NCBI GenBank assembly: GCA_026874595.1
Contig: CM049306.1
Coordinates: forward strand, 16,015,019-16,079,018
DNA length: 64,000 nucleotides
DNA from: Sipunculus nudus
Lineage: Eukaryota > Annelida > Sipuncula > Golfingiida > Sipunculidae
Direction of reading: 5' to 3'
Shown: positions 1-12,080 of the stretch, piece by piece
How positions within the stretch are numbered: position 1 is the stretch's first letter
How the letters are laid out: the number at the start of each line of letters is the position of its first letter
Position numbers and translations under genes: made by a program
The notes under the pieces: model-generated
Database searches by the model: none
Seen by the model: only the letters and a program-made list of their open reading frames with translations
Told to the model about the DNA's origin: nothing

Positions 1-1186
1 TATCTCATGACATTGCTCACTCCAGAGTTGGGTGTCATGGACATGGATCACATGCATAAACAATCATGGGCGAAAGATGCTGAATGGAGGGTGGTCTTGT
101 AATTATTTAAAAAAAGTAACCTCCAACTGTTGATTTGGCAACAACATGGCAAAGAATTTAAAAGTTGATTAAATATAAATTGCTTTCTTGTGGTGACAGT
201 TCATTCTTATATTAGATCATTGCTCCCATATCAAAGGTATTGCCTGACAAAAGTGAAGGATAAAAATGTAGGATAAATTTTGCCAAAATTGAATGGAAAC
301 TGGTTGATGGAACCATATTCTTTATTGTTTAATAAAACAAACATTGACACAATGTAATTATTTAATGTATGGTTATTTCCAAATTAAGATCTTTAAAGTC
401 TTAGCTTTTGGCCAGGATCTGTTTCCACATGAAAATTTGCTACTTTAATTTTATTTATACATGCTTAAAGTTTGATTTTGATTTGGCCTGATTAATAAAC
501 AAAGCTTAGCTCAAGTTTTCAGCTGCTATTGATTACTATTAGTATAACTTTATGTTATTTCTCACATTTATACACTCAATCATAGCAGAGAAAAGCCTGT
601 ATATTTGTATTGTTAATGTTGAGGAGCAATTTATCACAAATAACCTGGACCAAAACCAGGTTAACCATGTGACATTTACTAGTGCTCCAAAAAACAACCC
701 AGGTTCCGACCTCGGATGTTACTCGCTGTGACAATTAGCCAAATATTGGTGCCCAAAATAACCACTGATTTTTTTCTTGGTGTTGTGCTCCAGCCCTTAC
801 ATACAATTAAGTGCTCAGGACATCAAATTTCAGATATTTCCAATTTCAGATATTTATTTTATGTATGGTTAGGGATCTAACTTGAGACCAGAAATCAGGT
901 CATTTATTATAATCCTAGAAATTAAATTGTATTGTTAAAAAGAATTAAATCATGTAGGGTAATGTGAATTTATTGCAATATTTTCCAGAGTCATGACTTT
1001 TAGTCTTCTGAATAAGTTGCTCTAGCTTTATTCAGTGTTGTATTAAAATGTATCCATTTATTGACATGTGATCCACTGAGGAATAAACAGAATACTAAAA
1101 AAATCTATCTTGCTTATATCAGGATGATTCCTAAAAGGAGAGACATCGGTTTTAGACATACTCAGTAAACATGCTAGTAGTTAATG
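1..1186. other. Upstream intron, no recognised content
   Basis: AT-rich sequence with no exon-like reading frame, no tandem array and no inverted-repeat ends that I could find. It presumably belongs to the intron that precedes the Ig6 exon. Confidence 0.5.
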
Positions 1187-1317
1187 CAGTAGTGGATCCG
1201 GGGGGGGGGGGGGGTGTCAAGACTCAATTCTTTCAGCCAACGCAACTATTTTAAAGGGTTTAAAGCCATTTTTTGCAAGCTTGACATCACCATCCCCTTT
1301 TCTTAAACGTGAGGATC
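1187..1317 (+). mobile_element. hAT-like fragment with 15-G run
   Basis: Starts CAGTAGTGGATCCGGGG, close to the CAG-x-GG-x-GGATCC start common in hAT terminal inverted repeats, and includes an uninterrupted run of 15 G at 1200-1214. The following 100 bases (GGGTTTAAAGCCATTTTTTG and flanks) align with 54880-54960, a second copy. I do not see the opposite terminus here, so this copy is probably truncated. Confidence 0.45.
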
Positions 1318-1785
1318 TTTTTAAGGAATTATTATAAGTCTTCCTATGACAGGTATTTTTTATGACTCAGCTAGAGTGACTTTGCTATCATATTTTTGTC
1401 AGTTGCTGACATCTCAGAGCTTGCTCTCATAGAAAAATGCAACCGTCCTTTTTTCACATACCTCTTGGGGGAACAAGATGAAAAGAAAGGTTTCCCATGA
1501 GTATCTGATAAACCTTTTTGTGTTCATTGCATGTTGACCTCGTGGGACAATGTTTTTGAGGTTCTGAGATTCAGCCAGTCATCTGTGACCTCTTAAACAC
1601 CTCATAAATCCCTGTTTAATACTTGATGTTAAAACAGGTGAATTCAAGCACAAAACACTCATCATGACTGGAGAAAAAAAATGCTAGGTTTAAATATGAT
1701 AATACATTAGGATTATAATGGATTAGTAAGTATTCATTGTTAAGATACCTGAGACCTACAGTGCCTAATATATTAGTTTTCATAT

Positions 1786-3170
1786 TTGTTATGGTGTGGC
1801 ATCATCCGTTGGCTGTTGTCGGTTGTCCCAAGGTTAACCCAGACTATCTCAAAAATGGCAGGAGCAAGCATCACCAAATTTTATGCAAAAAATCAGTCAT
1901 CTAAAAAACTCTATCTGATTTTGCTGATTTTTTTGCTATCTGCATTTTCTTATATTTTATAGGGAAAAAGCTAAAAAAAATTCTACTCTGAAAATCTTCT
2001 TCTCTAAAATTATCCAGGCAAATTGTTCAATAATTCACAGAAATAATCCCAGAAAAAATCTCTCAAGTAGCCGAGTTACAGGAATAGCAGGAGCTAGCAT
2101 CCCCAAATTTGATGCAAAAATCTGTCACATCAAGTATTGTGGGATTGAGTTTTCTGTGGTGCCACCTCCACCAGCTTACATTTTATGTGGATATAAAGCT
2201 TTAAAACCTTTGTAAAACTTCTTCTCCAAATCATTCAGCCAAATTGTTCAATATATCAAAAATGATCCCAACCAAGCCAAAAGAAGTATACACTCATCGA
2301 GCAGCTACAGGTTGCTGCGGTCAAGACCTCAGCCCTGTGCGCTCCTTAAGCACGTTCTCTGAGCCAACAGTCGCAGTGCCAGGCCAAGCCAAGCAAGGAG
2401 CCATAGGGGGCGCCCTCTTCTCTCCAGGGTTGAAGTCCTTGTTAGAAAGCTACAGCACCCACAGCCACAAAGCCCGGAGCAACCCGCATTCCCTCCACCG
2501 ATCCCAGCAGCGGAGACCCAGCCATGCCATTCGAGAGCCAAACTCGATCCTTGTGAACGATTTTACTTTGAGGACGCAAAGCCCTATACTTGCGATTTCA
2601 AAAAAAAAAAATGATCCCAGGGACAAGCACTTTCAGGTTTGTTAAAATTGTTTGGATTTGATGCATTTTGGCCGAGTTACAGGAATTTGAACTTAGTCAT
2701 TTTGCCAATCAAGCATATACTTACATAACAATCTCAGAAACGACAGGAGCTAAGCATCACCAAGTTTTGTGCAAATGTTGGTCACAAGAATTATATATGA
2801 AACTGAGGTTTTTGTGGTGCCACCTACATCAACCAGTTTTTTTACAGGCAAAAACTTCATAATTTTAGCCTCTTTCAGCATAAAATTTTTATGATGAAAC
2901 TGTCAAGCTGAATGGTTTAATTCTTCACAAGAATTATCCTAGGGTAGGTTTCTTTCAATTGTTTAAGAATAGATTGGGTTTATGATTTTTTTGTAGAGTC
3001 ATAAAAAGCTAAACTTGGTTTTGTGGCCATTAATTAGCCAATTTCAAACTGAGGGCTGCAATAGTCTTCTTCTGCAAGACTGTTGTTTCAACATATGTAA
3101 CATTGCACAAAAATTATTTTTAAGTGGCCTTTGTTCAAGTTGACTTAAAATGATTTTTTTTTGCGAATTA
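1786..3170 (+). mobile_element. Degenerate HINE-like element F1
   Basis: Shares a repeated core with 56570-63590: the phrase GGCAGGAGCWAGCATCACC, a T-rich stretch with GTGGTGCCACCT, then GATGAAACTGTCAAGCTGAATGG and CCTTTGTTCAAGTT near the 3' side. The leader (1786-1830) contains TGTTGTCGGTTGTCC, a decayed GTCY leader as in the better-preserved families. Several core units are present (around 1858, 2090, 2745). Its termini are too decayed to define exactly. It is interrupted at 2271-2606 by a poly(A) insertion. Confidence 0.6.
2271..2606 (+). mobile_element. Poly(A) retroposed insertion with 13-bp target duplication
   Basis: A GC-richer block of about 335 bases ends in a run of A and is bounded by the direct repeat AAAAATGATCCCA (2258-2270 and 2607-2619). 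The paralogous element F2 shows the uninterrupted site near 56797-56812 (AAACGATCCCAGGGAC), so the insertion is clear. Poly(A) plus a target duplication of this length is the mark of LINE-mediated retroposition. The payload is not a tRNA head, 5S or 7SL that I recognise. One frame (2273-2347) reads QKKYTLIEQLQ then a stop, so a 5'-truncated processed copy of a host mRNA is possible, as is a SINE. Confidence 0.65.
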
Positions 3171-3308
3171 TTTGTTCAGCACATTTTTGTGTAATTCTGC
3201 TAAAAGACAAACAAACGGGTGCAGAACATGACCATTCCAGTCAAGGTAACACACAGACATAAGTGAAATTATAACTACTTCATAGCTACTTCGCAGCAGT
3301 AATCATGT

Positions 3309-3315
<7 letters not shown>

Positions 3316-3351
<36 letters not shown>

Positions 3352-3532
3352 ATATTGTAAAAAAGAACTAAACTAGGGTTTTCTGCAGGCATTTCATGAC
3401 TAATTTGTTTCATACCACATGCTCAGAGCGAGTGGCACTCTTCAGATGTTGTAGACTAATAGCCTAACATGCTCTGGTAACCCATCGAGCACTCTGCCAT
3501 CAGTTTTTGTAACAAATAATGACTATACACAA

Positions 3533-3575
<43 letters not shown>
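3316..3575. repeat. (TA)n and (CA)n microsatellites
   Basis: Two TA tracts (about 3316-3357 and 3535-3565), the second grading into a short CA run. Unique sequence lies between them. Confidence 0.85.
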
Positions 3576-3577
<2 letters not shown>

Positions 3578-4194
3578 CTACTCTTGTTTATTTGCCGATT
3601 TCGGCATCAAGAAAAATGTTGGCAATGGACAAGAGTGGTGAATCATTGATCATTGCTAAATATAAAGAAAGGAAATTGGGAATTGTTGACAAAAGGCCAG
3701 TTAGCTGGATAAAGGTGTGGAAAATGAACTTGAGTGAACTGTATATGTTTTTAGGATATCTCTTAGTTATTAATAAGTAAAACTGTTTCTGTTCATGTCA
3801 CCAGATATTATAAGGATGAGAAAGATTTTTCAAATAAATTCATTAGCTGTTTAAATATCTTATGTTGTACATATGAGCCTGACACAGGGTTTTCTTGTGT
3901 GTGTTTGTTATTGAATTTCTTAGTGATCTCCACCATTGAAGATCGAGTATGTTTAATTTCCTCTGTCTTTGTTCATTCATTTGACAGCAGGTGGATTAGT
4001 CAAAAGGGTTTCCAGAGATTTTTTTAGAAAACTTGATGGGATAATTGGTATCAAGGAGCACACATTGAATTTAGCTATTGATCTGAATCCAGATGCAGGA
4101 CTTGGATAACATTTTTCTTTATGGAGTTGGCCATTTCTTGTCATCATCATCCCTTCACATCCTAAATGGATAAGCAAGGCTTGTTAAATCAAAT

Positions 4195-5462
4195 GGTTGT
4201 CATGTCAGCTGGTTATGTCCAGTGGATGGTGTGTATGGTAAGAGAAGGTTCTCATGTCAGCTGGTTATGTCCATTGGGAGTAGGTGTGTTTGGTAGGAGA
4301 GTTCAGGGTTCTCATGTCAGCTGGTTATGTCCAGTGGATAGTAAGTGTGTTTGGTAGGAGAGTTCAGGGTTCTCATGTCAGCTGTTTATGTTCAGTGGGT
4401 GGTAAGTGTGTGTGGTAGCAGAGTGCAGAGTTCTCATGTCAGCTGGTTATGTCCAGTGGGTGGTATGTGTGTATGGTAGCAGAGTTCAGGATTCTCATGT
4501 CAGCTGGTTATGTCCAGTGGGTGGCAAGTTGCCGCAAGTGTGTATGGTAGGAGAGAGTAGGGTTCTCATGTCAGCTGGTTATGTCCACTGGGTAGTAAGT
4601 GTGTATGGTAAGAGCGTTCAGGGTTCTCATGGCAGCTGGTTATGTCCAGTGGGTGTTAAGTGTGTATGGAAGTAGAGTTCAGGGTTCTAATGTCAGCTGG
4701 TTATGTCCAGTGGATAGTAAGTGTGTTTGGTAGGAGAGTGAAGGGTTCTCATGTCAGCTGGTTATGTCCAGTGGATAGTAAGTGTGTATGGTAGCAGAGT
4801 TCAGGATTCTCATGTCATCTGGTTATGTCCAGTGGATAGTAAGTGTGTATGGAAGTAGAATTCAGGGTTCTAATGTCAGCTGGTTATGTCCAGTTGATAG
4901 TAAGTGTGCTTGGTAGGAGAGTTCAGGGTTCTCATGTCAGCTGTTTATGTCGAGTGGGTGGTAAGTGTGTGTGGTAGCAGAGTGCAGAGTTCTCATGTCA
5001 GCTGGTTATGTCCAGTGGGTGGTATGTGTGTATGGTAGCAGAGTTCAGGATTCTCATGTCAGCTGGTTATGTCCAGTGGGTGGCAAGTTGCGGCAAGTGT
5101 GTATCGTAGGAGAGTGCAGGGTTCTCATTTCAGCTTGTTATGTCCAGAAGATAGTAAGTGTGTATGGTAGGAGAGAGTAGTGTTCTCATGTCAGCTGGTT
5201 ATGTCCACTGGGTAGTAAGTGTGTATGGTAGGAGAGAGTAGTGTTCTCATGTCAGCTGGTTATGTCCACTGGGTAGTAAGTGTGTGTGGGAAGAGAGTGC
5301 AGGGTTCTCATTTCAGCTGGTTATGTCCAGAGGATAGTCAGTGTGTGTGGTAGCAGAGTTCAGGGTTCTCATGTCACCTGGTTTAGTCCAGTGAGTGGTA
5401 AGTTTGTTTGGTAGGAGAGTGCAGGGTTTTCATGTCAGCTGGTTATGTCCAGTGGGTGTTCA
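4195..5462. repeat. 61-bp minisatellite, about 21 units
   Basis: The unit begins GTTCTCATGTCAGCTGGTTA, continues TGTCCAGTGGRTRGTAAG, then GTGTRTGGTAGSAGAGT. Units differ by substitutions and a few have a short insertion (GGCAAGTTGCSGCAAG). A block of about nine units is itself duplicated: positions 4376-4545 and 4935-5105 carry the same unit variants in the same order, 559 bases apart. Weak open frames through the array only reflect its period. Confidence 0.95.
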
Positions 5463-7508
5463 GGATTTTTAGCAGGGAGCTGTTTATGATAATTTCTCAC
5501 CTATTGTTTCATGGACCTGTATGTTTTGTTGCAGTGAAGATATTCTGCTCTCTACTGAGCACTTTTGTGATACCTAATTTTAGCTGCATTAGTACCTCTT
5601 ATTTCCTCTTATTTCTCTTATTGCACATATTATAGTAAAGTAAACCTTTTCACTTTATCTGCTCTAAGTTTATTAGAACATAGAATGTATCCATGTTTTT
5701 GTGTTCTTTGGTATTCTGTAATCCCTGGCAGGATATTTACTTTTTTCTTCCATTTTAATTTTAATGTGTCTTGAACCTTGTACCAGAATGAATGTGATTG
5801 CCATGAACATTTCCCCATGGCATTTCAGATAATGATTAATTGCTTGCTAAACCAATTAGGCAAATGGCAGCTGTTGATATTTCATTTGCTGTTCAAGATC
5901 TGCAAACTTCATATTTGACATGTGCAAAACCTGTTTAAAAAAGGAAGGCTCTTAGAATTTATTAATTAGCACAGTTAGTCCTCAGTTAATGCTATTATAT
6001 AACACTTTTTTTCACTACCTTTTTGTATTGTCTAGCTGATCACTATTTAAGATCAGGTGATTCCTTTTTGTGCACCTTCTGTCTGTAATCTTGAGATCTT
6101 CAGACCCTTAAATTTGCCTTTAACAAATGTTTTCCACATCAACATCATTAAATTAGATTAGCCTCACAGGAAAGAACTTCCATATCACTATTACCATAAC
6201 TAATGATATTTTGTATCTAATGTTATTGCTGATGTGAACCTGATATCACCAGAATAATTAATGTCTAATTTAAACATGACTGTTTTCACATAATGAATTT
6301 ACTCACTTATTACTTTATACAGATGCATATACAAGCATTAAGTTTAATTATTTTATAACATTAATGCTGATAGTAAAAGGTCAGAATGCAAAGTCCATCA
6401 GAGAAATAAAACCCCATAAATTGAGACTTGACCCACCTGTTTCTATACATGGGATAGAATTGGCATAACTTGACAAAGGAAAATGGTACTCAATATCTTT
6501 ATTAAAAAAGACTGTCTTATTTCATGGAGTGTGATCCAACATACCATTTTGAACAGATGTCATCTTGCTTTAATGGTGTATGAATCTTGTATTTATTATT
6601 TAATACTTTGGGGTTGCAGTCTTTTCATGGATGAGAACCAGAGCAGCTGTGTATGTGTAGCTTATGTTAAGATCTGTTTAATCACAGGCTTATAGTGTCT
6701 GGGCTCATGTGTGGCTTATTGGTTTGTGAAGGTTTATGTCCTGGTATTCCACCAAAACTGGAGACCATCATCAGACTAAGTGCTGTTGATCATTATCTAT
6801 GAAGCTGAGAAATGTCATGTACTAGATGAAAAGCTGACACTTTTACATATGTTAGAATGATCTACTAAAAAGAACATTTACTGAACAATATCCGCCACTA
6901 AGAAAGGGATACAGAAATGTTATTTATGAAGGACCCTGTTCCATTAGGACTGACCATAAGATTGCTTTTCTCATTAACAGTTCTTTTTGCCACCATTGCT
7001 ACTGGACAAAGATTCTGATGAACTCAGCTGACATTGAACTGCTCAGCTATAGCAATTACCCTCAGTGTCCACCTCACGGGTCCTTCTTTCTTATACATTG
7101 ATTGTGTAATTTATTATACAGCATTCATGTTCATATGAGAAAAACACTTTAATATCATGGATGTTTGTACAATCTTGATATTGGATTCCTGTAAATATCT
7201 ATTTTATTTGTAATTTTCTAAATAAAAACCAATAACACACTGGTTGATTCATTGATTGAGTTTTGATTCATCTGTCAATAATTAAGTCCACTGCAAATTT
7301 AAATGGTTAATAATTGTTATTTTCCATTTTTCGCATGTATTATAAGACTTGTAAATGTTGAATGTATCATAGGAACTATGGGCCTCTGGCCTTGATTCCA
7401 GAATAAACTTTTTTCTTCTTCTTCCACTGCACATAGTTACAACAGCCTTGAAAAAAATTGAGTCTCTGAAACCACAGGTTTAACCAACCTAATTAAAAGC
7501 AAGTAATT
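5463..7508. other. Intron, no recognised content
   Basis: AT-rich sequence. Around 7365-7425 there is TATGGGCCTCTGGCC, then a near-terminal AATAAA and a CTT-rich run, which could be the 3' tail of an old retroelement; I cannot support more than that. Confidence 0.4.
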
Positions 7509-8692
7509 GTATCCGCCAAAACAGAGTTTTGCGGATACTATGTTTTCAGCTGCACGCCGCCGCCGCTGCCGCCGCCGCCGCCGCGTAGGTGTCCGGAGAA
7601 CTCCTCCGTAACCGCTGGGCAGAATTTTACGAAACCCGTGATTATGTTCGGGTCACATGTGAACTGCTGCGCCCCAATTTGTTTTGACCTCTGACCTTTC
7701 CTCTGCGCTCTGCGTCCGTTTGTGTGTCTGTTTCCACACATAAACCCACATATCTCGGGAACCGTTTGACTGATCAGGAAAATTTTTTTGCACAAATATA
7801 GCCCTTGGAGAGCTTTATAACATACACAAAAAATGGTGGCGCCACCTGCAACCATGTTTGCACAGTGTCCATCTGTTCGTCTGCCTTGGGTTAAAATCAC
7901 TCATATCTCTGCAGTGACTAGACTAATTCACCTGAAATTCGGCATGTGGAAACATCCTGGATAGCTTTTCTGATTTTATGACAGGTGGTGCCACCTACAT
8001 TCACGTTTACGCTGCAGACATCCAAGCTCATATCTCGGGAACTGTTTGACCGATCAGGAAAATTTTTTTTCACAAATGTAGCCCTTGGAGAGCTTTATAA
8101 CATACACAAAAATGGTGGCGCCACCTGCAACCATGTTTGCACAGTGTCCATCTGTTCATCTGCCTTGGATTAAAATCACTCATATCTCTGCAGTGACTTG
8201 ACTAATTCACCTGAAATTCGGCATGCGTATACATCCTGGATAGCTTTTCTGATTTTATGACAGGTGGCGCCACCTACATTCACGTTTACGCTGCAGACAT
8301 CCAAGCTCATATCTCGGGAACCGTTTGACCGATTGGGCCAAAATTTTGCATGTGTATAGATCTCACATAGCTCTTCATCATATGCAAAACTGGTGGCGCC
8401 ACCTGCAGCCATTTTTGCTCAGCGTCCATCTGTTTGTCTGCCATGGGCTAAAATCACTCATATACATGTAGTGGTTTGACTTATCTGCCTTAAATTTTGC
8501 ATATGTATACAACTTGGACAGCTTTCTGAATTTTGTGGTAGGGGGGGCAACCTACATACACAATTTGGCTGCAGACATCCATGCTAATATGCAACACTAT
8601 TTCCCCTTGCCACTCAATCCATGCCTCACTTACCCGTTCCACTCTGATTTAGGCGGATACACGTAGTCGCTTGTCGACTACCCATATTCTAG
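7509..8692 (+). mobile_element. HINE-like element B1
   Basis: Begins with the hairpin GTATCCGCCAAAAC / GTTTTGCGGATAC after a T. Near its 3' end it has AGGCGGATACA, the inverted copy of the start, then the stem-loop GTAGTCG-CTTGT-CGACTAC, and ends ATTCTAG before a T. The leader has a (GCC)n tract at 7555-7584. The core alternates two unit types, seen from the palindrome GGTGGCGCCACC (or one-base variants) at 7835, 7984, 8114, 8263 and 8392, spaced 149, 130, 149 and 129. Each unit opens with ATATCTCGGGAACCGTTTGA or a relative. No protein is encoded. Confidence 0.8.
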
Positions 8693-10244
8693 TTGTAATT
8701 TGTAACCCTAATGATCTAATGTAACATTTTCTCTGTACATGCAATCCTAGGTTTATCTTTATAGCAGGGTACTTATTCCCCTTACACTGACTTTGTATTG
8801 AGTTTTGCGACAGTAGGGACTATAGATATAATCAACATTCAAGCTTATTTTTAATCATATTAATGCATTCCATAATAATAGTTATAACCTTGCCACCATA
8901 TATGTTGTTGGTCATTTAGTCCATCTTTATGTGTGCATGTCATATGAACATAACAAGTTGGTATGTATTAGTATTTTGTATTGCTCCATAATGGTATATT
9001 GATTTTTAAAGACAAATTTAAAATAACATGACCACGAGATGCTGTTGAGACTGGTACCTGATTGCAAAAACACAAGTACTATGCACTTGTGGTAGGATTT
9101 GTTTCTGAAATCATGTTCATTGATTGAAATGAACAGAAAAACTGATGATTTATTATAAATTATGTATATAATATTTTAAGTTATTTTATGTATCTTCCAT
9201 ATTGAAAATATGAAATCAGTTGTGTTAAATTATAGTTCAAAGATTGACAGAGTGAATTCAGTCTGACTTGTAAATCACACTGACAGGTCAATATCAACAA
9301 CCAGGTTGGTGGGGCTTGTTCACTGCATGCACAGGGATTTTTTTCTTTTCACAGGGTTAGATTTTTTTCCTGGATAATATATTTTCTTTGCATGTGCTTA
9401 TACATAAGTGTTTGTGATGGATTATGCAATACTGCCAATGAATACTGCCAATTATAGATATAATTGATTAATTGACACACCAATACTATGCCCCTATGAT
9501 TTTACATGCCTGATCTTCTATGTAATTCCTTCAGCAGAGTGTAAAGGCCCATGGTTCACTTGTTTCATTCAAATATTAAATGGATCTAAGCCTCAGGGTG
9601 ATGTATTGAAAATGAGTGGGCCATTCAGCATGTCCTGTTCTTTGTAACTAATGCCTTCTGGTAATATAACAGACTGTTTCTGCCACTTTCCTGAACCAGA
9701 TCCAATACGGTTTATAAATTCATACTTTTTCTGTGGCTATTATTCTCTTGAGGAGTTTTTCCTAGACACCATTGGATTCATGAATAAACACCAAGGCGGT
9801 GTGAGGCCATTGATTTAAGCAGCATTGAGTTTGTAATGTTAACTTTCCCTCTCTCTGGTGTATAAGTGGATGAGTGAAGCATCAAGGAATTACAGAGCAA
9901 GTCAGAAAAATAAACAAGAAGAAGAACATAATCAGGTTCACCAAAGAATCTAATTATTATTTTTTTTGCATGCTTCATCACTTTGATTTCTTTGTCCTAG
10001 CTTCTACTTTCCCACCTGTTTTGCTGCATATTCTGATACGTATGTATAAGTAAGAGAATTATTAATGAAAAGCTGACATAATTAAGGGATCAGTCATAAG
10101 TAAAGAAAGCTGTCCTGTCCTAGAGACAAAATTAAGTGTAAGTGAACATGTGATTTAGGGTATATGCATTGTTAGTGATCCAAAATAATTAAAAAAAAAG
10201 ATCAATTTGTCTTTAACATTGTTCTCTTTTTTCTGTATTTACAG
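8693..10244. other. Intron before the Ig6 exon
   Basis: AT-rich; no element recognised. It ends with the polypyrimidine tract and TTTACAG acceptor (10238-10244) used by the Ig6 exon. Confidence 0.6.
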
Positions 10245-10529
10245 GTTTAGTTCACATAACTTCAGCTCCTATAGACCAGGTCGTGCAGAAAGGGGATGAT
10301 GTGACATTTAAATGCACAGCTGGAGTTAGTACATTTAGTGAAGGTGCTCCCACTATCACATGGTTGAGGAATGGAGAACCAATAAAATTCAACCGAAAGA
10401 CTGAGATCACTGAAAATCACAATGAATTGAGGATATTTAATGCTGATGCACATGACACTGGAACATACACATGTGTTGGGACTGCTGGTCAGTTCAGGAA
10501 TAATGCTAGTGCAGTGCTTATAGTGAATG
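10245..10529 (+). CDS. Nrg: L1CAM/neuroglian-like exon: last Ig domain (Ig6)
   Basis: Internal coding exon of a neural cell-adhesion receptor. The acceptor is TTTACAG ending at 10244 and the donor is GTGAGT at 10530. It starts with 2 bases that finish a split codon, then 94 codons, then 1 base (phase 1). The translation is a complete I-set Ig domain: first cysteine in VTFKC (about residue 23), tryptophan in TITWLRNG, and the DTGTYTC signature holding the second cysteine. An NAS glycosylation sequon lies near the end (NNASAV). The exon ends VLIVN, and the split codon joined to the next exon gives D, producing the VNDVP linker typical of the Ig6/Fn3-1 border in L1 proteins. In this family the domain is extracellular, part of the horseshoe and stem used for homophilic and cis contacts. 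No earlier exon is visible in the window. The identity of the family is firm; the symbol is by homology to the protostome orthologue neuroglian. Confidence 0.93.
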
Positions 10530-12080
10530 GTGAGTAAATATTATGTATTATAAGTAGATACAGTGAAACAAAGTAAAGTACCACTAACACAACTTCCTAT
10601 AGGATCACTATGGTTGTCATGGTGTGAGGCTTGGGTGTGACAGCAGGGGAGTCAGGTTATCAGGGTGTCCATCAGGCAAGGTTTTATTGTGCTGGTCAGT
10701 GCACCCATGATGTTAAAGCAGTACTTTTAGTGAATGGGAAGTAAATAGTTTGCACAATGTGAATCAAGTAAAGGTCAGTAACACAACCTGCATGGTGATG
10801 GATTACAAAGAGTTTGTATTACAGAGTTAGTCATAGTAAACATAATGGAGAAAGGTAAATGTTTAGCTGGGACCAAAATTAGTGACGGTGTAATAGCAAA
10901 GTTGTGAAATTAACATGGTCTTCAGACAGAGTTTGACCACATTTTTATCAGTGGCATAATTGAAAGTTCTTGTAAAAATGTTTCTGTTATTTCTTTATTA
11001 TTATATATCCTTTTCCAAATGGTTATTGAAATTCAAGTTCCTTTTTAATGCATTATCTTTCTTGTTAGTATCTATTTTACTTGAAATGGTACTGAGGCAC
11101 AATTAAATTACTAATAGAAATATAACATATATTCCTTAAGGTATGGCCATAAAAAAAAAATTCCACTATGTGTTCAGTGGTCATACAGCGCCTTAAAATT
11201 CTCATAATTTATTAAACCAAATCATTCTGAAATCTGCTGAATAAGTAATTTTTTAAATTATTCTTAATAAGTTGAACTTAATTTATTTTGTACTTGCGTG
11301 TGACAACTGCTACAACTTTGACAAACTTCCAAAAGAAACTCAGTGGCCAATGTCATCAGCAGCACAAAATAATTTGTGAACATTTTGATTTATCGACATT
11401 GTTCAACATGTTTGAAAAGCATTTAATTTTAAAAAGGGTCACAGGTACGATCAAATTGCTCCAATAAAGTTTGTAGCCTGCAGTTTAATAGAAACTGTTA
11501 TATGAGGATGAAAGCTGCCATATGATAAGAATATGTTTCATTAGGTGGTCCTCTTAAATGAATGTTTTCCATACAAAGCCAGGAATAATCAAGAAGCCAG
11601 AGCCTGCTGTCTTTTCAGTTGAGTGCATCTTGGAGGTCCTACTTAAATGTCACTTTTTCATGTATATGTGACTCTCCGCTTGTGGCAGGGTTCAGGTGAT
11701 GACCTTGATCCCTGAGAGCCAATATATTAACCCCCCTTATTGATCTCATATAAATATGCAATACGTTGAATGAATCTAGGTGATTAACTTGAAAGTAAAT
11801 CCAAATTGCATTTCTGTGATAGTCTGAATTATAGAAAGGAATGTTAAAATACCTAGAATCAATATCAAAATCAGAATTTCAGTGTTTGAAAATAATGTAT
11901 GAGTTAGCCCATATGTATAGTGATAGAACCAGGGGGCACAGATGTATGGGAGCACATAAGTATATATAGCAATAGAGCTTGGGGGGATGAGGTTGTAGAA
12001 TGATAGGGTTTCAAATTTTATTTTTTTTTGCTTGTACAACTGTGTCTCCTGCAAAGAAAATGAGTTATCTTTGATTTCAG
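10530..12080 (+). other. Intron between the Ig6 and Fn3-1 exons
   Basis: 1.55 kb, phase 1, GT-AG. Its first 270 bases include a decayed second copy of the end of the preceding exon (see separate entry). The rest is AT-rich with no mobile element I could recognise. Confidence 0.9.
10690..10792 (+). pseudogene. Decayed duplicate of the Ig6 exon end and its donor
   Basis: TGCTGGTCAGT, then GCAGTACTTTTAGTGAATGG, AAGTAAATA and CAAGTAAAGGTCAGTAACAC follow in the same order as at 10482-10590 (end of the Ig6 exon, its donor and the first intron bases). The intact exon has AATG|GTGAGTAAAT; the duplicate has AATGGGAAGTAAAT, so the donor is destroyed and the frame is lost. This is a tandem local duplication about 200 bases downstream, now a relic. 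Confidence 0.7.

Noticed and set aside
4166-5635. Series of short frames with repeating HVSWLCPV-like peptides
   Set aside because: Period artefact of the 61-bp minisatellite; 61 is not a multiple of 3, so the frame drifts, and there are no start or splice signals.
7538-7900. 120-residue minus-strand frame in B1
   Set aside because: Lies across the (GCC)n leader and core of a non-coding element; the Gly run is the GCC tract.
1-10244. Search for the exon of the preceding Ig domain
   Set aside because: No frame with Cys-Trp-Tyr-x-Cys spacing and splice sites seen; the exon is probably upstream of the window.
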